A stretch of 64,000 nt of DNA, taken from the NCBI GenBank assembly GCA_002151545.1, contig CP021237.1:6014001-6078000 (forward strand), read 5' to 3'. Below, in pieces: positions 8,046 to 16,583 of this stretch (positions within the stretch are counted from its first letter, which is position 1; each line of letters starts with the position of its first letter). The notes beneath the pieces are model-generated. The model saw nothing but the letters and a program-made list of their open reading frames with translations. It was not told the origin of the DNA and made no database searches. The stretch is from Sphingobacteriaceae bacterium GW460-11-11-14-LB5 (GTDB lineage Bacteria > Bacteroidota > Bacteroidia > Sphingobacteriales > Sphingobacteriaceae). Position numbers and translations under genes: made by a program.

Positions 8046-11000
8046 ATGATTTATTATTACTTACTGCAAGGGCGCCCAAAATATAAAGCGCTTCTAAAAT
8101 TCATTATGCTAATGAAACTAGCCTGTATTATGGTTTTCATTACCTGTCTTAATGTTTCGGCATCGGTTTTTTCTCAGGAAAAAATTTCTTTAGATGTTAA
8201 GAAAACAAAGCTAGCCAGGGTATTACAGATTATTGAGCAGCAAAGCAGTTACCATTTTGTTTACAGCTCTTCTTACGTTCCCGTAAATAAGGATGTAAGC
8301 ATTACTGTAACCAATACTTTGGTTACTGACGTATTGGCTGCCATTTTAAACAGAACGAACCTGAAATATTCTGTTTCTGATGGTGGCTTGATTGTCATTA
8401 GCAAAAATAAAGAAGTCCCGATTTCGGGAACAGTTAAAGATGCACTTGGAGGTGCTTTACCTGGTGCAAGCGTTAGGGTTAAAGGAACAGGTATTGGTAC
8501 TTCTACCGATGTAAACGGTAAATTTGCTTTAAATGCTCCTGAAAATGCTACGCTGGTTATTTCTTATGCTGGTTTTCAAACCAGGGAAATTGCTATCGGT
8601 TCACAAACCAATATCGATGTTGTACTCTCAGAAGATACCAAACAGCTTACTGATGTGGTGGTTACGGCTTTAGGCATCAAAAAAGAAAGAAGGGCCCTGG
8701 GTTATTCGGTAACACAGATTGGTGGTGAAACCTTAACACAGGCCCGCGAAAATAACATTACCAACTCTTTGGTGGGTAAAGTAGCAGGTTTGGATATCGC
8801 CGGTACTTCTGGAGGTGCAGGGGCAGCCACCAATGTGACTATCCGTGGTGTTTCCAGTTTAGGCCCATCAAGTCAGCCATTGTATGTGGTAAATGGTATT
8901 CCAATGGAAAGTGCACCGGTTGGTTTTGGAAGCACCATTGGTATTGGTAATAATGGAGGTCAATACGATAATGCACCAGATTTAGGCGATGCGATTAGCA
9001 ACTTAAATCCTGATGATATTGAGAGTATTTCGGTATTGAAGGGCGCTGCAGCTTCTGCACTTTATGGTAATAGGGCCAAAGCAGGTGTAATTTTGATTAC
9101 CACCAAAAGTGGAAAAGGGAACAATATTGAGTTTAGCAGTAATTATGTTGCCGAGCAGGTGATGGATAGAACCAACTGGCAATATATATACGGACAAGGT
9201 GTAAACGGCCAGAAACCAGCTACGCAACTGGCTGCTGCTTCTACCGGAAGTTCGAGCTGGGGTGCCAGGTTAGATGGTTCTAATGTGGTTCAGTTTGACG
9301 GGGTAAGCAGACCTTATTCTGCTCAGGAGGATAACATTGAAGATTTTTACAGAACAGGAGGAACTTTTACCAACACCCTGGCCTTAAACAAATCGTTTAC
9401 GGGTGGAGTAATGCGCTTATCGGCAAGCGATTTAACCAATAGGTCGGTTGTACCTAACTCGGGTTTAAACAGACAAAATTTTACCCTCTCTGGTACTTTC
9501 GATCCAATCAAGAACCTGGTGATTGATGCCCGTTTCAACTATATTTTAGAACAGGCCAAAAACAGGCCGATGGTTTCAGATGGTGCAGGTAATGCCAATT
9601 ATAATGCCGCATTTTTGCCAACTAGTGTAAATATTGAAACACTAAAGCCGGGTAAAAAACCTGATGGAACGGAGCTTTCATACAATACCGGTAATACCTA
9701 TGCAACCAATCCCTGGTTTGCAGCTTATGATTTTATACACAATACCAAAAGAGAACGTTTATTAAGCTCTATCAGTGCAAAATATACCTTCGATAACGGA
9801 TTGTTTTTACAGGCGCGTGCAGGTAGAGATTCTTACAACGATAATTACGTTGCGGTTACGCCGTCTGGTACAGCTTATGATGCTGACGGAGGTTACACCG
9901 AACAGATCAGTAAATTCTCCGATATCAATGTAGATGCATTAATTGGTAAATCTTTTAAAATAGATGATTTCTCCATTACCCCTAATTTTGGAGCAAGTTA
10001 TCGTCGTACCAAAGGTTCAGGAACCACCAATACCGGCGGATCTTTCCAGATTTTTGGCGTTTATAATTTAGCCAATACCGGAGGTAAAGCAGTTGCTGTT
10101 TATCAGACCGATCAGGAAACTCAATCGGTTTATGGAACGTTAGAAGTAACCTATAAAGATATTTTATATTTAACAGGAAGCGCACGTAACGATTGGTTTT
10201 CTACATTGGCAACACCGGGAAGAGATAATAAATTAAATACGATTTATCCATCCATAAGTGGTTCATTCGTTTTCACCGAATTATGGAAACCTTCTTTCTT
10301 AAGCTTTGGTAAATTAAGGGCGGGTTATGCAAACGTTGGGCAGGCAACTACCCCTTTCCAAACACAGCTTTATTATAATTTACGTAGTGAAACCATTAAT
10401 GGTAGCTCGCTCGGAAATATTGTAAATGCTGCAATCCCGAATGCTACTTTAAAAGCATCTAGTGCCAGTGAGCTGGAAGTTGGTACGGAAATGAGGTTTT
10501 TTGGCGATCGCCTTAGTGTAGATTTTACCTGGTACAATAAAAAATCGAAAGATGAAATCCTTGCTGTTCCTACTTCAACTACAACCGGTTATAACGGCGC
10601 ATTTTTAAATATTGGTAAGTTGCAAAACCGTGGGGTTGAAGCCTTAGTGTCAGGCGTTGTTTTAAAAAATAAAGATTTCAGCTGGACCTCAACCATAAAT
10701 GGTTCATATAACGATAACAAGGTAATTACATTGGCACCAGGTACCGCCTCGCAACCTTTGGCAACCTCCAGAAGTAATGTTGGTTTCTTACAAAACCTGG
10801 AAGGACTGGCTATTGCACAGATAATGGCTTACGATTATAAATATGATGCCAATGGCAATATTATAAAAGATACCAACGGTATTCCGGAAAGAGGAGACTT
10901 GAAACCTTATGGCTCAGCCTATAACAAGTGGACTGCTGGTTGGAACAACGAGTTTAACTATAAAGGCATTAACTTTTCATTCCTGATAGATGGTAAATGG

Positions 11001-11387
11001 GGCGGTAAAATTTTCTCTGCAACTGATTATTATGGTTATGTGTTTGGCTTGCACCAGGCTACGCTGGAAAACCGCGATGCTCTAGGCATAAATGCAGCAA
11101 ATTATTACAGCACTTTCGCCAATAATGTATCAAAACAGTTTGTTCAGGATGCCAGTTTTATCAAATTCAGACAGGTTATTCTGGGTTATAATTTCCCTGG
11201 AAAACTGTTCAATAATAAGATTAAAGGTTTAAATGTGAGTTTTGTTGGTCGTAATTTATTCATCCTGATGAAGAAAACAGACAACATCGATCCCGAGTCG
11301 AGCTATAATGCAACCATTCCGGGTATGGAGCTGGGCGGAGTACCACCGGTGCGCACCTACGGTTTAAATTTAAGTGTTAAGTTATAA
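8046..11387 (+). CDS. SusC/RagA-type TonB-dependent transporter with STN domain
   Basis: An outer-membrane TonB-dependent transporter of about 1113 residues. The order is: signal peptide (hydrophobic LMKLACIMVFITCLNVSASV then FSQ), an STN signalling domain at roughly 49-115, a carboxypeptidase-regulatory-like domain starting ISGTVKDALGGALPGASVRV, a plug domain, and a long beta-barrel ending in a hydrophobic strand (GLNLSVKL). The frame opens with TTG at 8007, but the ATG at 8046 is preferred. The STN domain and the FecR/ECF pair upstream point to substrate-induced autoregulation across the envelope. The partner SusD begins 20 bp downstream. The substrate is unknown; a GH20 hexosaminidase follows, so an N-acetylhexosamine-containing glycan is possible. 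Confidence 0.95.
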   Translation: MIYYYLLQGRPKYKALLKFIMLMKLACIMVFITCLNVSASVFSQEKISLDVKKTKLARVLQIIEQQSSYHFVYSSSYVPVNKDVSITVTNTLVTDVLAAILNRTNLKYSVSDGGLIVISKNKEVPISGTVKDALGGALPGASVRVKGTGIGTSTDVNGKFALNAPENATLVISYAGFQTREIAIGSQTNIDVVLSEDTKQLTDVVVTALGIKKERRALGYSVTQIGGETLTQARENNITNSLVGKVAGLDIAGTSGGAGAATNVTIRGVSSLGPSSQPLYVVNGIPMESAPVGFGSTIGIGNNGGQYDNAPDLGDAISNLNPDDIESISVLKGAAASALYGNRAKAGVILITTKSGKGNNIEFSSNYVAEQVMDRTNWQYIYGQGVNGQKPATQLAAASTGSSSWGARLDGSNVVQFDGVSRPYSAQEDNIEDFYRTGGTFTNTLALNKSFTGGVMRLSASDLTNRSVVPNSGLNRQNFTLSGTFDPIKNLVIDARFNYILEQAKNRPMVSDGAGNANYNAAFLPTSVNIETLKPGKKPDGTELSYNTGNTYATNPWFAAYDFIHNTKRERLLSSISAKYTFDNGLFLQARAGRDSYNDNYVAVTPSGTAYDADGGYTEQISKFSDINVDALIGKSFKIDDFSITPNFGASYRRTKGSGTTNTGGSFQIFGVYNLANTGGKAVAVYQTDQETQSVYGTLEVTYKDILYLTGSARNDWFSTLATPGRDNKLNTIYPSISGSFVFTELWKPSFLSFGKLRAGYANVGQATTPFQTQLYYNLRSETINGSSLGNIVNAAIPNATLKASSASELEVGTEMRFFGDRLSVDFTWYNKKSKDEILAVPTSTTTGYNGAFLNIGKLQNRGVEALVSGVVLKNKDFSWTSTINGSYNDNKVITLAPGTASQPLATSRSNVGFLQNLEGLAIAQIMAYDYKYDANGNIIKDTNGIPERGDLKPYGSAYNKWTAGWNNEFNYKGINFSFLIDGKWGGKIFSATDYYGYVFGLHQATLENRDALGINAANYYSTFANNVSKQFVQDASFIKFRQVILGYNFPGKLFNNKIKGLNVSFVGRNLFILMKKTDNIDPESSYNATIPGMELGGVPPVRTYGLNLSVKL

Positions 11388-11406
11388 TCCTTTAAACGAA
11401 TTGAAA

Positions 11407-12987
11407 ATGAAAACGATCATAAAATTATACGTACCACTTTTATTATCTGGATTAGCCCTGATAGCTGGTTGTACCAAAGACTTTGAAAAAATTAATACAG
11501 ATCCAACCTCAGTTGGACAAGAGCAATACAATCCGAACTTTCTTTTATCTACAGCCCAGTTAAATTATACCGGAAGCATCGATTTTGCTTACGAAACCTG
11601 GCGGGGAAATTTAATCTATGCTTCTACCATGATGCAGGGCATGTCGTCGGTAATTGGTTATTGGGCAGGTGATAAATATATGCTTAATGAAGGTTACACA
11701 GCAGCTTATTGGGAGAAAGCTTATCCTGATCAGGTTAAATATGCTGCAGATTTAGTGGAGTTTACCAAAGGAAAAAACCAATATAATAACGTTTATCAGA
11801 TGGGTAGAATCTGGAAAGCCCTGATTTTTGAGCGATTAACAGACTTATATGGCGATATACCTTATTTTGATGCAGGAAGAGGCTATTATACGGCAAATTT
11901 ATATCCTAAATATGATGCACAACAAGCCATTTATACCGATCTGTTAAAAGAGGTTGATGAAGCGAGTACTGCCTTAAATGCCAGTGGTGATAAAGTAACA
12001 GGCGATCTTGTTTTCGCCGGCGACATTGCAAAGTGGAAACGTTTTGGAAATAGTTTGATGTTACGTATGGCCATGAGGTTAACCAAGGCTGATGCTACTC
12101 TGGCCCAGACCTACATCAATAAAGCAGTTGGTAAAACCATGACAGGCGATGCAGATAATGCTTTATTTAAACATGATAGCAATGGTGCCCGTGTAACACA
12201 GAACAGAAATGCACAGGTTTTATTGGGCGATGGTGGTCAGGAGAATTATTACACCAGGTGGAGCAGTACCTTCATCAATTATTTAAAAACAAATAACGAC
12301 CCACGTTTAGGCAAGGTAGCGGTAACCAAGTTATATTTAACGGATGGGACCAAGGATCAGAACCCTGCTTTCGTTACGAATCCTGCGGTGCAAAAAGGAA
12401 TGCCTAATGGTAAAGATTTAAGTGGTATTGCAGGAAGAGATGTTCGTCAGGATCCTTCTTACACTGATTTTACAGATTATTCTTCTCCAAATCCAGGTAT
12501 GTTAAAAAGAGATGGCAACACTTTTATCCTCACCTATGCCGAAACAGAACTGCTATGGGCAGAGGCGGCACAACGTTATGGTATTGGTGGTTCGGCAGCT
12601 ACACATTATAATGCTGGTGTAACTTCTGCAATGACCTATCTTTCTCAATATGATGCATCAATGGCTATAAGTGGAACCGATGCTGCGGCTTATTTAACCG
12701 CCCATCCATATGTAGCGGCCAATGGTTTAGAGATGATTGGCACCCAATACTGGGCGCATACCATTACCATGCTCGATTTTTATGAAGCCTGGTCGAACTG
12801 GAGAAGAACAGGTATCCCTGCGCTGGTACCTATTGTATATCCGAACACCAACACGGGCGGTTCAATTCCACGTCGTTTTCCTTACCCACTTTTCGAAGGG
12901 GTTACCAATGCCGTAAACTATAAAGCGGCATCAGCAGCTGTTCCGGGAGGCGATAAGCTGGTGGGAAAAGTATGGTGGGATAAATAA
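11407..12987 (+). CDS. SusD/RagB-family lipoprotein (SusD-like_2 type)
   Basis: A surface lipoprotein of about 526 residues that caps the SusC transporter and binds its ligand. The signal peptide ends in the lipobox LIAGC. The region ETWRGNLIYASTMMQGMSSV and the later LTYAETELLWAEAAQRYG are typical of the SusD-like_2 group. The GTG-initiated extension overlapping susC is rejected because the ATG at 11407 gives a clean lipoprotein signal. SusC and this gene are separated by 19 bp and surely form one transcript, which ends at the terminator at 13016-13051. Confidence 0.93.
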   Translation: MKTIIKLYVPLLLSGLALIAGCTKDFEKINTDPTSVGQEQYNPNFLLSTAQLNYTGSIDFAYETWRGNLIYASTMMQGMSSVIGYWAGDKYMLNEGYTAAYWEKAYPDQVKYAADLVEFTKGKNQYNNVYQMGRIWKALIFERLTDLYGDIPYFDAGRGYYTANLYPKYDAQQAIYTDLLKEVDEASTALNASGDKVTGDLVFAGDIAKWKRFGNSLMLRMAMRLTKADATLAQTYINKAVGKTMTGDADNALFKHDSNGARVTQNRNAQVLLGDGGQENYYTRWSSTFINYLKTNNDPRLGKVAVTKLYLTDGTKDQNPAFVTNPAVQKGMPNGKDLSGIAGRDVRQDPSYTDFTDYSSPNPGMLKRDGNTFILTYAETELLWAEAAQRYGIGGSAATHYNAGVTSAMTYLSQYDASMAISGTDAAAYLTAHPYVAANGLEMIGTQYWAHTITMLDFYEAWSNWRRTGIPALVPIVYPNTNTGGSIPRRFPYPLFEGVTNAVNYKAASAAVPGGDKLVGKVWWDK

Positions 12988-13015
12988 AATAATTAATATC
13001 ATCCCGATTTTTACC

Positions 13016-13051
13016 AGCCGATATTGCATTTTGCAATGTCGGCTTTTTTTA
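13016..13051 (+). terminator. Terminator after susC-susD
   Basis: Arms agccgatattgca/tgcaatgtcggct with a 3-nt loop, followed by a T run. It is a near copy of the terminator at 15645-15677. Confidence 0.87.
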
Positions 13052-13114
13052 TGGTCTGTATTTTAGGCCCATCCATTTGCGATAATGATCAACTTGTTAA
13101 AGTTCTATATTCAT

Positions 13115-13124
13115 CAAACGTTTG
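13115..13124. promoter_or_regulatory. LacI-type operator candidate upstream of GH20 gene
   Basis: The palindrome caaacgtttg, followed by cgcg, matches the CG-centred operators of LacI/GalR regulators. The same core occurs at 15707-15716 and 15835-15844. It lies 133 bp before the hexosaminidase ATG. No LacI-family gene is in the window, so the regulator is unknown. Confidence 0.5.
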
Positions 13125-13257
13125 CGCGAAACTTGCTTGAGCGTATCAAAAAGTTTAGTTTATCTTTAACTCACATGAGCACCATCTTCAGCATTAAAAC
13201 TGTGATCTGCTCAACAGAATAAGCTAAACGCTAATAATATTAATTCAGTATTTACAC

Positions 13258-15597
13258 ATGAAAAGCATGCTATTTACGGTTGGTTTCATTATCACCGCTC
13301 AAAGTCTTTTATTCGGTCAAACCGACAGCACGGTTATTAAATCAGTGCCTAATATTAAAGAACTAAAAGCCGGCGATAAGAAAGTTGTTTTCCCCGAAAG
13401 CCCGAAAGGTTATTCGCTGGTATTCAAAGGAAGTAACCGCACCCCGATTATCGATGAATCTGGAAGCATAACCACGCCTTTGGTGGCAACAAATGTCAAC
13501 TTGTACTTCCAGCTGGTTAGTCAGGTAAGCGATTCGATAAAATATGATGTATCCAGGCAGGTTGTTGTTCCAGGCAAATTCTCTGATTCGGGTGTTAACC
13601 CACAACCCTTTGTAATTCCTGCCTTGCGCGAATGGCATGGCGGCAAGGGTGAGTTATTTTTAACGGCCACCAGCAGAATTGTTTTAAATGCAGCGAATGA
13701 AAAACAATTGCAAAACGCTGCCAATATTTTAAAACAAGAACTGAAAGATCAGTTAGGTTTTAACCTGTTAATTGTGAAAGGTAAGCCTAAAAAGGGAGAT
13801 GTTTTTTTAACCTTAAACGCAAATGATAAAAGCATTGGCGAAGAAGGTTATTACTTTGATACAGATGAATATGTTACCATCAGTGCAGTAAAATATCAAG
13901 GATTATTCTGGGGAACGAGAACTTTATTACAGTTATTGGAGCAGAAAAATGCCATTCCAAAAGGATTAGCAAGAGATTATCCAGAGTTTAAAGTCCGCGG
14001 ATTTGTACTCGATGTAGGCCGTAAGTTCTTTAGCCTTCAGTTTTTAAGAGATTATGTGAAATTCATGTCGTATTACAAATTGAACGATTTTCAGATTCAT
14101 TTGAATGATAATGGCTTTAAAAAATATTTCAACGATAACTGGGCCGATACCTATTCGGCTTTCCGTTTAGAAAATACAACCTATCCGGGGTTAACCGCAA
14201 AAGACGGTTCCTATACCAAAAAGGAATTTATAGCATTACAACAACTGGCCGATCAGTATGCTGTTCGCATTATTCCAGAAATTGATGCACCAGCACATGC
14301 ACTGGCCTTTACCAAAGTGGTTCCCGAAATTGGCAGTAAAGCATATGGTATGGACCATCTCGATCTCCATAATCCACTTAGTTATACGGTTATGGAAAAT
14401 GTGTTTAAAGAATATATTTCTGGTAGCACACCCGTGTTTACCGGTAAAGCAGTTCACATTGGTACCGATGAATATGCTAAAAAAGATGCCGAAGTTTTTA
14501 GGGCTTTTACCGATCGCATGATTAAATACGTAGAAGGTTTTGGGAAAGATGTAAGGCTTTGGGGAGCGTTAACCCATGCAAAGGGTACTACTCCTGTTAA
14601 AGTAGAAAATGTGGTGATGAATACCTGGTACAATGGTTATGCAAATCCTATTGAAATGAAGAAACTGGGCTATAAGCAAATTAGTACGCCTGATGGATGG
14701 TTGTATATTGTACCGGCAGCGGGCTACTACTACGATTACCTGAATATTAAAAATCTTTATAATAAATGGACGCCTTCGATGATTGGAAACGTTCAGTTCC
14801 CATCAGGCGATCCGACCATATTAGGTGGTTCTTTTGCCGTATGGAATGATATTGTAGGCAACGGAATTACAGAGAAGGATGTACACGACAGGGTATTCCC
14901 GGCAATGCAGGTGTTAGCACAAAAAATGTGGGGAGGCAGTAATACCACTTTAAAGTTCGATGATTTTAATGTGTTGAGCAAAAAGATAGGAGAAGGACCC
15001 TCGTTAAATATAAGTGGAAAGTTATCTAAAAACGATGTGCCATTTACAGCTCAATTTAATTTTGATAAAAAGGATAATCAGATCAAAACCACTGGCGCGG
15101 CATATGCAGAAGGATATGCAAAAAATGCGTTATCATTTTCAGGAAAGGATAGTTACGCCAGGTTGCCTTACACTGAAATAGGATATAACTATACGGTTTC
15201 TTTTTGGGTAAATCCTGCAAATAACAATGCAGATGGTGCAGTGTTATTCAAATCGCCTAATGCAACTGTAAAATTAAAACAAACAGGTACCGGTAAACTT
15301 GGCTTTTCAAGGGAGGGTTATGATATCGATTTCGGATATGTTTTACCTGAAAATAGCTGGACCCACGTAGTGATAACCGGAACCAATAAGGGTACTAGTC
15401 TTTATGTAAATGGCAAACTTGAAAAACGCTTGTACGATAACTGGATCACGTTTACGGATAAAGACAAAACGAAAGTACGTAAATCGGAAACTTTGTTTTT
15501 TCCGCTTCAAACCGTAGGTGGATTTAAAGGGAAGATAGATGAATTACAGGTTTGGAACAAGGTATTATCAGATGAAGAGATCCTGGCCTTAAAATGA
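13258..15597 (+). CDS. GH20 beta-N-acetylhexosaminidase-like protein with C-terminal LamG domain
   Basis: An exported family 20 glycoside hydrolase of 779 residues. It has a signal peptide (to about residue 21, FGQ), an N-terminal GH20b-like domain, and a TIM-barrel starting around RGFVLDVGRKFFSLQFLRDY. The catalytic pair is in HIGTDEYAK (Asp404-Glu405), and IPEIDAPAHA is the other conserved signature. A LamG/concanavalin-like domain fills about residues 615-779 and may bind carbohydrate. It is set apart from susCD by a terminator and has its own LacI-type operator candidate upstream. It probably removes terminal GlcNAc or GalNAc from glycans imported or cut by neighbours; the exact linkage is unknown. 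Confidence 0.9.
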   Translation: MKSMLFTVGFIITAQSLLFGQTDSTVIKSVPNIKELKAGDKKVVFPESPKGYSLVFKGSNRTPIIDESGSITTPLVATNVNLYFQLVSQVSDSIKYDVSRQVVVPGKFSDSGVNPQPFVIPALREWHGGKGELFLTATSRIVLNAANEKQLQNAANILKQELKDQLGFNLLIVKGKPKKGDVFLTLNANDKSIGEEGYYFDTDEYVTISAVKYQGLFWGTRTLLQLLEQKNAIPKGLARDYPEFKVRGFVLDVGRKFFSLQFLRDYVKFMSYYKLNDFQIHLNDNGFKKYFNDNWADTYSAFRLENTTYPGLTAKDGSYTKKEFIALQQLADQYAVRIIPEIDAPAHALAFTKVVPEIGSKAYGMDHLDLHNPLSYTVMENVFKEYISGSTPVFTGKAVHIGTDEYAKKDAEVFRAFTDRMIKYVEGFGKDVRLWGALTHAKGTTPVKVENVVMNTWYNGYANPIEMKKLGYKQISTPDGWLYIVPAAGYYYDYLNIKNLYNKWTPSMIGNVQFPSGDPTILGGSFAVWNDIVGNGITEKDVHDRVFPAMQVLAQKMWGGSNTTLKFDDFNVLSKKIGEGPSLNISGKLSKNDVPFTAQFNFDKKDNQIKTTGAAYAEGYAKNALSFSGKDSYARLPYTEIGYNYTVSFWVNPANNNADGAVLFKSPNATVKLKQTGTGKLGFSREGYDIDFGYVLPENSWTHVVITGTNKGTSLYVNGKLEKRLYDNWITFTDKDKTKVRKSETLFFPLQTVGGFKGKIDELQVWNKVLSDEEILALK

Positions 15598-15644
15598 TAA
15601 AAAAGAATTAAACAATACCCGTCTCGATTAAATTAGTTTTTACC

Positions 15645-15677
15645 AGCCGATACCGCATTTGCGGTATCGGCTTTTTT
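15645..15677 (+). terminator. Terminator after GH20 gene
   Basis: Perfect arms agccgataccgc/gcggtatcggct with a 4-nt loop and a T run. Confidence 0.88.
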
Positions 15678-15706
15678 GTTCTGCATATTTCGGATAACAT
15701 TTTAGG

Positions 15707-15716
15707 CAAACGTTTG
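15707..15716. promoter_or_regulatory. LacI-type operator candidate
   Basis: The core caaacgtttg, with a flanking g that extends the palindrome to gcaaacgtttgt. It is one of three copies within 2.8 kb and lies 309 bp before the small exported protein gene. Confidence 0.45.
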
Positions 15717-15834
15717 TGCTGTACCAATTTCCGGCTTTATTTTCTGATGCTTAAACCCTATCTAAACTGTAATATTAAACAGTCGCAGGTGTTTGATTTG
15801 GTTGTATTTTTTGATTTTGTATCCTCTTATTAAT

Positions 15835-15844
15835 CAAACGTTTG
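15835..15844. promoter_or_regulatory. LacI-type operator candidate
   Basis: The core caaacgtttg within atcaaacgtttgcgcg, which matches the copy at 13115 over 14 bases including flanks. The rest of the 427-bp gap before 16025 holds the GH20 terminator, the second operator candidate and AT-rich DNA; no other gene was seen. Confidence 0.5.
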
Positions 15845-16024
15845 CGCGTTGATTCGGAAAAATATCTTCGCTGCAAACCATTATCTTTAATTAACAGGCT
15901 GCGATATCACCACGTAATTTAATGTTTGTTCATTTTAACTACCTTGGTAAGATTGTAGTTGTATTTTCTGGCGCAATACACAAATGATTTTTAATTAATA
16001 TTTAACCAATTTAAACCAAAGAAA

Positions 16025-16426
16025 ATGAAAAAAACAATTGCTTTACTAGTCGCTACCTTAGCTTTTACCGTTTGTCTGTTTAGTAGTTTTACGCCCGAAA
16101 AAGTAGCCCTTGCTCCAAAAAAGGTGATGCGTAGAGGTGTAGTTACGGTTACTAAAAATTTTACCACCAGTAATGGACTGGCTGCTGTGGCAACACTTCA
16201 GTATACTACAGGTCAGGTATATAACAGCATCACCGTAACCATACAGGGAGAAGGTAACGTTCCGTTAACTTCGGTATCACATTCCTCAGGCCCGATTTAT
16301 GCCGATACTTTTGAAGGTTACAAAGCCGGATCTTATTATGAATATTTTGTAGATGTATTGGTTACCGGAAACCAAACTATAGGCTGGCAAATTGCAGATG
16401 CAAGCGCCGAAGCGGTTGTTATTTAA
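16025..16426 (+). CDS. Small exported protein of unknown function
   Basis: A 133-residue protein with an N-terminal signal peptide (MKKTIALLVATLAFTVCLFSSF). The mature part is short, rich in Thr, Val, Ser and Gly and looks all-beta. I recognise no family. It sits between the GH20 gene and an S10 peptidase, is preceded by two LacI-type operator candidates and is followed by a strong terminator, so it is probably a single-gene transcript co-regulated with the hexosaminidase. The start is the first ATG after an AT-rich leader and gives a good signal peptide. Coding is likely; function is unknown. Confidence 0.7.
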   Translation: MKKTIALLVATLAFTVCLFSSFTPEKVALAPKKVMRRGVVTVTKNFTTSNGLAAVATLQYTTGQVYNSITVTIQGEGNVPLTSVSHSSGPIYADTFEGYKAGSYYEYFVDVLVTGNQTIGWQIADASAEAVVI

Positions 16427-16478
16427 ATTGTAAGCCTAAATAAAGAGTCTACTGCTTCATAGCAGCAGTTTTTTGCAG

Positions 16479-16512
16479 AACCGGCATTGCCAAAAGCAGT
16501 GCTGGTTTTTTT
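16479..16512 (+). terminator. Terminator before the S10 peptidase gene
   Basis: Arms aaccggcattgc/gcagtgctggtt (two G-T wobbles) with a 5-nt loop and seven or more Ts. Its position inside the upstream extension of the peptidase frame supports the later start at 16584. Confidence 0.85.
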
Positions 16513-16583
16513 ATGGTAACATTTCTAATGCGCTTTTTGATAAACGCCACAATAGTTTGATATTTAGGAACCAAACCAAAACG

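Noticed and set aside
16473-16583. Longer start of the S10 peptidase
   Set aside because: It overlaps a strong terminator hairpin and precedes the signal peptide that begins at 16584.
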